The notes under the pieces were generated by a model. The model was not told the origin of the DNA. It saw nothing but the letters and a program-made list of their open reading frames with translations, and searched no databases. This document shows, in pieces, positions 22,793 through 27,954 of a stretch of 27,954 bases of DNA (position 1 is the stretch's first letter; the number at the start of each line of letters is the position of its first letter). The position numbers and the translations under genes were made by a program. Source of the stretch: an uncultured Lachnoanaerobaculum sp. (lineage in GTDB: Bacteria > Bacillota > Clostridia > Lachnospirales > Lachnospiraceae); NCBI GenBank assembly GCA_937925515.1, contig CALALP010000099.1, positions 1-27,954 on the forward strand. Direction: 5' to 3'.

Positions 22793-23677
22793 ATGAAAGA
22801 TACTTCAATTATAAATAAGTTTAATGTATGTCCCGGTGTAATCTTTGAATTATATGATATTTACACGGATAAGGTGTATTTCATGGATAAAAATACCTCC
22901 GAATGTGATTGGTCGTTAAGGCTTGATTACTGTTTTGAGGGCAGACTTGAGGCAGAATTTACAGGTAAAAAGTATTCTTATATTGAGTCAGGTCAGATAG
23001 CAGTTAATACAACACAATATGATATGATTTCGTCAACATTTCCACTTAAAGTATATAAGGGATTCAGTATACTGCTTTATCAAAATAAAATGGATATGAA
23101 GTATTTGGATATGCTTAGGATACTTAACTTAGATTTTCATTATATAAATGCAAAGGTTGATGAAAATGCAGTATGGCTTACTGTTAAAATTTATAAAAAG
23201 CTTGAACTTTTATGTCTTGAGCTTATGGAGGTTAATTATGAAACTGAAAATGAATGGATATGGATTAAAATAACGGAGTTTCTCTATCTTGTAAAAAATG
23301 AGTTAAAAGATATTGTTCAAAAATCTTCTTACTTTACAGGCGAAACGGTTTATAAGATAAAAACAATGGTGAATCGTTATATTGAAGAACATAATTGGGA
23401 AGTTGATATAAAGGAATTTATTATGCAAAGTGATATAAGTGTATCGGTATTTTATAAGCTTTTTAAAAAGATTTACGGAACAAGCCCTGCCTATTATTTC
23501 AGGGATTATAGAATGAATGAGGCGGCAGTAAAACTTACAACGAGTAATGAGGCTGTGCAAAAGATTGCCTTGGAAACAGGATATATGAACTTCAGTAAAT
23601 TTTCCACTGCCTTCAAAAGAAGATATGGAAAGACACCTAGTGAATATAGAAAAAGTAGAGAAAAACGGAGCATTTAA
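22793..23677 (+). CDS. AraC family transcriptional regulator
   Basis: About 294 residues, with an N-terminal cupin-like sensor region (DWSLRLDYCFEGRLEAEFTG near residues 40-60). The C-terminal double helix-turn-helix runs from about residue 195 to the end: VDIKEFIMQSDISVSVFYKL, then FKKIYGTSPAYYFRDYRMN and FSTAFKRRYGKTPSEYRKS. Such regulators usually activate neighbouring sugar or metal uptake genes in response to a small ligand. Candidate targets are the SBP/permease genes just downstream and the sugar locus upstream. The palindromes at 11577 and 17310 are not the direct repeats most AraC proteins bind. AAAGG sits 7 nt before ATG 22793; ATG 22778 lacks a site. Confidence 0.85.
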   Translation: MKDTSIINKFNVCPGVIFELYDIYTDKVYFMDKNTSECDWSLRLDYCFEGRLEAEFTGKKYSYIESGQIAVNTTQYDMISSTFPLKVYKGFSILLYQNKMDMKYLDMLRILNLDFHYINAKVDENAVWLTVKIYKKLELLCLELMEVNYETENEWIWIKITEFLYLVKNELKDIVQKSSYFTGETVYKIKTMVNRYIEEHNWEVDIKEFIMQSDISVSVFYKLFKKIYGTSPAYYFRDYRMNEAAVKLTTSNEAVQKIALETGYMNFSKFSTAFKRRYGKTPSEYRKSREKRSI

Positions 23678-23798
23678 TTTTTATTGCTAAGGGGCTAATA
23701 AGCTTGTTTTTCAAATTTTAATTTAAAAATAGAATAAAAATACTCATATACTAAAAATAATTTTGGAGTAGAGGCTAATAAATTACAGTGATAAAATA

Positions 23799-23834
23799 AT
23801 AGAAGTTAGGCATATCTAACTTCTATATTTTTTT
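23799..23834 (+). terminator. Intrinsic terminator between araC-type gene and binding-protein gene
   Basis: ATAGAAGTTAG (23799-23809) and CTAACTTCTAT (23816-23826) form a perfect 11-bp stem with a 6-nt loop and a T run. It is only 25 nt upstream of the next start codon, so it could also act as an attenuator in that gene's leader. Confidence 0.85.
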
Positions 23835-23858
23835 GTCTTAAAGGAGGTATTAGCTTTT

Positions 23859-25460
23859 ATGAATATAAAAAAGATGTCTGTTTTAGTCCTGTGTCTTAGT
23901 GCCGTGATATTAACTGCCTGTAATACAAAATCAGATAATAGTTCAGCCACAAAAGATACGGAAAATGTAAAGGTGGAGAGTCAGACAAAGCAAAGTGAAA
24001 ATGATTTAAATGAGTTACATATAGGAGCTATAAAGGGCTTTGAGGAGTCAAGAGAGGGCAATACTTTAGTATTTGACACGCTTACAAAGATAGATAATAC
24101 ATACAAACCTCTGCCAAACGTAATATATAAATGGGAAAGCAATGATGAGCATACCGAGTATGACATTTATCTGAAAGAGGGAATTAAATTTCATGACGGA
24201 ACTTTGCTTGATGCAGAAACAGTAAAATGGGATATAGAAAATGAGGGAAATACCTACTATTGCAGTTATGTCTATTTACTTGACAGCATTGAGAAGGTAG
24301 ATGATACACATCTTAAGATAAAGTTGACTGCTCCATATCTTTATATGCTTGAAGATTTATCAAAAATTTCTGCATTGCCAAAGGACGGTATGGATAATGA
24401 GGGAAATCGTATAACAGAGATAGGAACAGGGGCGTTTAAGTTTGTATCCACTGACGCAGGAGAGGTAAGTAAACTTGAGAAAAATAAAGAATACTGGAAT
24501 CAGGATTACAAAACCAATATAGATACTATTTATTGGCATAGTATACCTGATGAGCAGACAAGAAAACTTGCACTTGAGAGTGGTCAGATAGATGTAATCG
24601 GTCTTAGTGAACATTATATTTCTATGCCTTATTCAGTAATAAGTGATATTAAAAAAGACAGTAAGTTTGAGGTTATAAGAGAAGATGAAGACGCTTATAC
24701 TTCCGTAGCCTCAATAGACCCTAACTGGAAACAGGGTAAAATGGCTGACAAAGAGCTTAGACTTGCACTTACTGCTATGTTTGACAGAAATGAAATTACT
24801 AAGGATGTAATGTTTAATATTCCGGTAGCCTGTGGTCATCTTTACAATCCTAAATTTAATGACGGACCTAAAGAGGAAACTCCTTTTACATACAATGAGG
24901 AGGCTGCAGAAAAACATCTTGAAAATGCAGGTTATACAGTTGGAAATGAAAGCACTCCTACAGTTGACGGCAGTGGAAATGCACTTAAATTAAAGCTTGT
25001 TGCAGGTACTGAAGAGTATGAAAAAGATTTGTGTGAGTATTTGCAAAGTGCCATGTCAAAGTACGGCATAGAACTTGAAATCAATAATCTTGATTCAGCA
25101 CCGTTAATGGAGATATTAAAAAACGGAGATTATGATTTGCATATAAGTCATCCATGGTTTGTACCTTTGATTGACAGCTTAGGTTTTATGGGGGACGGAG
25201 ATACCTATACCGACTATGGTTTGGGAATGGGTGTAAATGATGAGATGAAACTTGCAAGCAAGGAATTTATAGAAACTTCCGATGAAAATAATATTAAGAG
25301 TAATGCAGAAAAAATCTGGAAGATACAATATAGCGAGGGAGTATCAACACCGTTATTTGCTGATATAAGATATATTATTCATAATAAAAAATATACAGGT
25401 TTTCATTTTGACGGAAATGTTTTTCAGATAGACTTAAATGGTGTTACAAGGACTAAGTAA
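23859..25460 (+). CDS. ABC transporter substrate-binding lipoprotein, peptide/nickel type (SBP_bac_5)
   Basis: A 533-residue lipoprotein of the family that includes OppA, DppA and NikA. The signal peptide ends in lipobox LTAC (Cys 21), then a Ser/Glu-rich linker. The family core follows: NTLVFDTLTKID, YDIYLKEGIKFHDGTLLDAETVKWDIE, and TGAFKFV with EKNKEYWNQ. The opening GNTLVFDTLTK and the short length resemble nickel-binding members such as NikA, which would fit the LarA-like enzyme nearby. However, I cannot identify metal-binding residues with confidence, so a peptide ligand remains possible. AAAGGAGG precedes the ATG. The stop overlaps the permease start (TAATG), but that permease gene is broken. 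Confidence 0.85.
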   Translation: MNIKKMSVLVLCLSAVILTACNTKSDNSSATKDTENVKVESQTKQSENDLNELHIGAIKGFEESREGNTLVFDTLTKIDNTYKPLPNVIYKWESNDEHTEYDIYLKEGIKFHDGTLLDAETVKWDIENEGNTYYCSYVYLLDSIEKVDDTHLKIKLTAPYLYMLEDLSKISALPKDGMDNEGNRITEIGTGAFKFVSTDAGEVSKLEKNKEYWNQDYKTNIDTIYWHSIPDEQTRKLALESGQIDVIGLSEHYISMPYSVISDIKKDSKFEVIREDEDAYTSVASIDPNWKQGKMADKELRLALTAMFDRNEITKDVMFNIPVACGHLYNPKFNDGPKEETPFTYNEEAAEKHLENAGYTVGNESTPTVDGSGNALKLKLVAGTEEYEKDLCEYLQSAMSKYGIELEINNLDSAPLMEILKNGDYDLHISHPWFVPLIDSLGFMGDGDTYTDYGLGMGVNDEMKLASKEFIETSDENNIKSNAEKIWKIQYSEGVSTPLFADIRYIIHNKKYTGFHFDGNVFQIDLNGVTRTK

Positions 25461-25675
25461 TGAAAAAAATATTTGCAAACAGGTATATCAGAAGTATTTT
25501 ATTTTTTATACCTACACTGCTTATTATTACACTTTTATCTTTTTCAGTAGTATATTTTTCTCCGGGGTTTCATGTCATAATAATGACACAGGCAAATAGT
25601 CAAGTAAATACAAGGGTTTTAGAGCTTCTACCAAAGTTTAAAATCAAAAGAATGAATCGTTGGTGTGCTGTTTAG
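25460..25675 (+). pseudogene. Truncated ABC permease (NikB/DppB-like), interrupted by a mobile element
   Basis: The open frame is 71 codons, where a complete permease has about 310. Residues 1-36 look like the first membrane helix and following motif of a NikB/DppB permease (RSILFFIPTLLIITLLSFSVVYFSPG). After SPG, where Asp normally follows, the sequence turns into unrelated residues and stops (from 25568). I take 25567 as the last base of the original gene and the rest as mobile-element sequence read in frame. The rest of the permease and the remaining transporter genes would lie beyond the other end of the element, outside the window. Confidence 0.8.
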
Positions 25676-25734
25676 AGCAGTTATTACGAAAATAAATGTT
25701 GTAAACAGTACATCAGCATAAAGGAGGAACTCAC

Positions 25735-26586
25735 ATGTCTAAGGCAAAAAAAGACACGATTGAAGCAAAAGGTTTTGCTATTCAAATTTATACTGAAGAC
25801 TTTAAAAACGACTATATAAGTCTAACAGATATAGCTAAGTATAAAAATACTGATGATCCGAGGTTTGTTATTCAGAACTGGATGAGAAACAGAAATACGT
25901 TGGAATTTATCGGACTATGGGAAGTTCTGAACAATGAAAATTTTAACCGTGTGCAATTCGACACGTTTAGAAATGAGGCAGGACTTAATAGATTTACAAT
26001 GACACCACAAAAATGGATTGATTCTACAAATGCTATTGGCATAATTTCAAAGTCTGGAAGATATGGTGGAACATATGCACATTATGATATAGCAATGGAA
26101 TTCGCTTCATGGATTTCACCAGAATTTAAGTTGTATATTATTCAAGACTATAAGAGACTTAAGTCAGATGAAAATTCAAGGATGTCACTGGGATGGAATC
26201 TGAATAGGGAAATTTCAAAGCTTAATTATAAAATTCATACAGACGCAATCAAAGAATATCTCTTAAAAGATCTTACCAACGAACAGTTGTCTTACAAGTA
26301 TGCAAGTGAAGCAGATATGCTCAATGTAGCTTTATTTAACAAAAGAGCCAAGCAGTGGCGTGAAGAAAATCCTGACTTAAAAGGTAATATGAGAGACTAT
26401 GCAAGTCTGAATGAGCTACTGGTTCTTGCAAATATGGAAAGCTATAATGCAGTTCTTATCGGTAAAGGTATGGATCAAAAAGAAAGAATGATTGAACTGA
26501 GAAAGCTTGCTAGAAATCAGCTGATGTCAATTGAAAAGTTGAACAATACAGGAATTAATAGCTTAGAAGATAAGTCAAAGAAGTAG
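25735..26586 (+). CDS. KilA-N domain protein
   Basis: A 283-residue protein with a KilA-N DNA-binding domain in its first 140 residues. Its hallmarks are YISLTDIAKYKNTDDPRFVI, WMRNRNTLEFIGLWEVLNN and the KSGRYGGTYAHYDIAMEFASWISPEFKLYI segment. The C-terminal half is Lys/Glu-rich and helical, with no recognised domain. KilA-N proteins are common cargo of phages and conjugative elements and are thought to bind DNA; their physiological role is mostly unknown. It is the first gene inside the element edge, with AAAGGAGG before the ATG. Confidence 0.85.
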   Translation: MSKAKKDTIEAKGFAIQIYTEDFKNDYISLTDIAKYKNTDDPRFVIQNWMRNRNTLEFIGLWEVLNNENFNRVQFDTFRNEAGLNRFTMTPQKWIDSTNAIGIISKSGRYGGTYAHYDIAMEFASWISPEFKLYIIQDYKRLKSDENSRMSLGWNLNREISKLNYKIHTDAIKEYLLKDLTNEQLSYKYASEADMLNVALFNKRAKQWREENPDLKGNMRDYASLNELLVLANMESYNAVLIGKGMDQKERMIELRKLARNQLMSIEKLNNTGINSLEDKSKK

Positions 26587-26597
26587 AGAGGTATGTT

Positions 26598-26879
26598 ATG
26601 AGATGGGCATTGAAAATTATCTTATTTCCAATAATATTGCTCTTGTCGATACTAATTGCTTTTCTAAAATTTATTATAAAAGTTAGTGGAATGATTTTAG
26701 GTATAATATCTTTTCTAGTATTTATTGGAGCAGTAGCTTGCTTCATACAAAAAGATATGGCAACAGGAATGGTAGCATTACTTCTAGCATTCTTAATCAG
26801 TCCTTATGGACTACCTAAAATTGCACTGTGGATCACAGCATACCTTGAAGTAGCGAAAGATACATTAAAGGAGATATAA
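26598..26879 (+). CDS. CD1845 family small membrane protein
   Basis: 93 residues with three hydrophobic segments (about 5-30, 32-52 and 54-75). The family-typical phrase ALLLAFLISPYGLPKIALWITAYLE follows. CD1845-type proteins recur in conjugative elements of Clostridioides and relatives beside replication and transfer genes; the function is unknown. The start follows the KilA-N stop by 11 nt, so the two are probably co-transcribed. A terminator follows. Confidence 0.8.
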   Translation: MRWALKIILFPIILLLSILIAFLKFIIKVSGMILGIISFLVFIGAVACFIQKDMATGMVALLLAFLISPYGLPKIALWITAYLEVAKDTLKEI

Positions 26880-26886
26880 GAGATCT

Positions 26887-26919
26887 AAGACGATGGAACA
26901 TAAATCTATCGTCTTTTTC
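26887..26919 (+). terminator. Intrinsic terminator after the CD1845-family gene
   Basis: AAGACGAT (26887-26894) and ATCGTCTT (26908-26915) form an 8-bp stem with a 13-nt loop, running into a short T tract. Confidence 0.65.
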
Positions 26920-26952
26920 TATGCCTAAATTTAAGAGAAAGGAGGCGATGAA

Positions 26953-27444
26953 ATGAGTATGTATTTATTTGATGAACAACCTATACTGGCAAATAAAGCG
27001 TTAGCCAGAGAATTAGGCTTAAGAGATCTGTTTTATTCAGGGGACGGAATGGAGGAAGGACGTAAACAAATAAAATCATATAAATCTTGTTTAGAAGAAT
27101 TAAGAGAAAGCACAGGATACAACGAACATATGAAACTGGGCAATAAGATTATTGCTAAAACCTTTGATGAAATAATTAAAGTTTTAGCTGATGTTATGGT
27201 ATTAAATGCGGAAGATACAGTCACAATAAATCAAACGAAATTACCAGCATATGTTGTTCAAGAGAGATTTAGAAAATTAGATTCTTCGCATATGGAGTAT
27301 TTTGTAAATGCTTTATCAGAGAACGAATCAAAAATAAGAAATGTAAGAGCATTTATCTTAACGGTAGCATATAATGCACCAAGCAATATGGATGCCTATT
27401 ATACAGCACTTGTTAGTTATGATATGAGGGAAGGAGGTTACTGA
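26953..27444 (+). CDS. DUF6017-like protein of conjugative elements
   Basis: 163 residues resembling the DUF6017 module found at the C-terminus of RepA_N replication initiators in clostridial conjugative elements. Seen here are IIKVLADVMVLNAEDTVTIN, VQERFRKLDSSHMEYFVNAL and the ending NVRAFILTVAYNAPSNMDAYYTALV, which matches the typical tail of that module. The winged-helix initiator domain is absent, so it is a stand-alone module rather than a full initiator. GGAGG lies 7 nt before the start at 26953. The stop overlaps the PcfB start. Confidence 0.7.
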   Translation: MSMYLFDEQPILANKALARELGLRDLFYSGDGMEEGRKQIKSYKSCLEELRESTGYNEHMKLGNKIIAKTFDEIIKVLADVMVLNAEDTVTINQTKLPAYVVQERFRKLDSSHMEYFVNALSENESKIRNVRAFILTVAYNAPSNMDAYYTALVSYDMREGGY

Positions 27445-27929
27445 TGATAAATGAAGAAATTTCTAATAGAGTAGTTAATATTGAAGTTAATGTCTTAAAG
27501 GCAACATATCAAGAAATCTTAAGCCAAGTAAAGAAGTTACAACAGAGATCAAAACAACATGGTGGCTTAGATAAACTTATCAAGGCTGAGGGAAATGAAG
27601 TCAAACTCAAAGATATGGTTAAGAAAGGTCAGCTTGAAGAAATCAATGTTAAAGATGGTGAATTAAAAGAACTAAAAAAAGAATTGAATAAACATGGTGT
27701 TAAATTCTCAGTGATGAAAGATAAGGAGACTGGGACACATTTAGTATTCTTCCAAGCAAAAGATACAAAAGTTATGAATAAAGCTTTTCAAAATGTGCTA
27801 TCAAATATTGAGAAAAAAGAAAAAAATAAGGAGTCAATTCACAAGAACATAGAGAAATTTAAAGAACTAGCTAAAAATACTATTTCTAAAGATAAAGTCA
27901 AGAATAAACAAAAGGAGCAGAGCCTATGA
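27444..27929 (+). CDS. pcfB: PcfB family protein (DUF3801)
   Basis: 161 residues, highly charged. A PcfB/DUF3801 core spans about 1-125 (YQEILSQVKKLQQRSKQHGG; LIKAEGNEVKLKDMVKKGQL; FSVMKDKETGTHLVFFQAKD). A Lys/Glu-rich tail is probably coiled coil. In plasmid pCF10, PcfB is a conjugation accessory protein; in many ICEs it directly precedes the VirD4-type coupling protein gene, as here. Start and stop both overlap neighbours by one to four bases, showing tight coupling. Confidence 0.85.
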   Translation: MINEEISNRVVNIEVNVLKATYQEILSQVKKLQQRSKQHGGLDKLIKAEGNEVKLKDMVKKGQLEEINVKDGELKELKKELNKHGVKFSVMKDKETGTHLVFFQAKDTKVMNKAFQNVLSNIEKKEKNKESIHKNIEKFKELAKNTISKDKVKNKQKEQSL

Positions 27930-27954
27930 TAGATAAGATACTAAAAGACATCAA
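27926..27954 (+). CDS. Start of a probable VirD4-type coupling protein, partial
   Basis: ATG 27926 overlaps the PcfB stop (ATGA), with AAAGGAG at 27910-27916. Only the first residues MIDKILKDI are visible. The call rests on position: the gene after pcfB in such elements normally encodes the TraG/VirD4 coupling ATPase. Confidence 0.5.

Larger units (their letters stand above)
25568..27954. mobile_element. Edge of an integrative conjugative element (Tn1549/CTn type)
   Basis: The sequence from the break in the permease gene to the window end carries genes characteristic of clostridial conjugative elements: KilA-N, CD1845 family, DUF6017, PcfB (DUF3801) and the first codons of a probable VirD4. 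An inverted repeat TGTCAT (25573-25578) / ATGACA (25583-25588) lies 5 bases inside the junction and could be a recombinase site. Only one end is visible; integrase, relaxase and the rest are outside. Confidence 0.8.

Overview
The window is AT-rich, with strong AGGAGG-type ribosome binding sites, a zinc-ribbon L32 protein and, at the right edge, a conjugative element carrying CD1845-, DUF6017- and PcfB-type genes. This points to a low-GC anaerobic Firmicute of the Clostridia, probably a Lachnospiraceae-like organism. That placement is inference; no rRNA gene is present.

Layout. (1) 1-1910: permease and ATPase of a COG4120/COG1101 importer whose binding protein lies upstream of the window. (2) 1936-4540, minus strand: a FIST-domain sensor protein and an aldehyde dehydrogenase, read from a promoter near 4600 with a palindromic operator candidate beside it. 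(3) 4904-10124: a packed run of seven genes. Three encode uncharacterised membrane or exported proteins, one a BspA-type leucine-rich-repeat lipoprotein, two an ABC exporter, and one a DJ-1/PfpI-like protein without the usual nucleophilic Cys. A 45-bp direct repeat flanks the last gene. (4) 10205-11183: a class II Fic protein with its own DNA-binding domain, preceded by three copies of a 14-bp repeat that invade its promoter. (5) 11330-11509: rpmF with its own promoter and terminator.

(6) 11577-23677 is the most interesting region. One transcription unit encodes a triosephosphate-isomerase-like protein, a LarA-like nickel-enzyme homologue, a PFK, a NagB-like protein and a NagA-like deacetylase. 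A second encodes a sulfonate/taurine-type ABC importer. Both promoters carry the same near-palindrome (arms ATTACTTAAAA / TTTTAAGTAAT), so they are probably one regulon. A DUF4838 glycosidase-like protein, a small membrane protein and an AraC-type regulator follow. In several of the enzymes the catalytic residues are kept but the substrate or phosphate contacts differ from the textbook family. I infer a catabolic route for an unusual, probably N-acetylated, sugar or sugar acid.

(7) 23859-25567: a peptide/nickel-type binding protein and the start of its permease gene, which breaks off after the codons for SPG. (8) From about 25568 to the end: one edge of a Tn1549/CTn-type integrative conjugative element, with KilA-N, CD1845, DUF6017 and PcfB genes and the first codons of a probable VirD4 coupling protein. 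It appears to have inserted into the permease gene.
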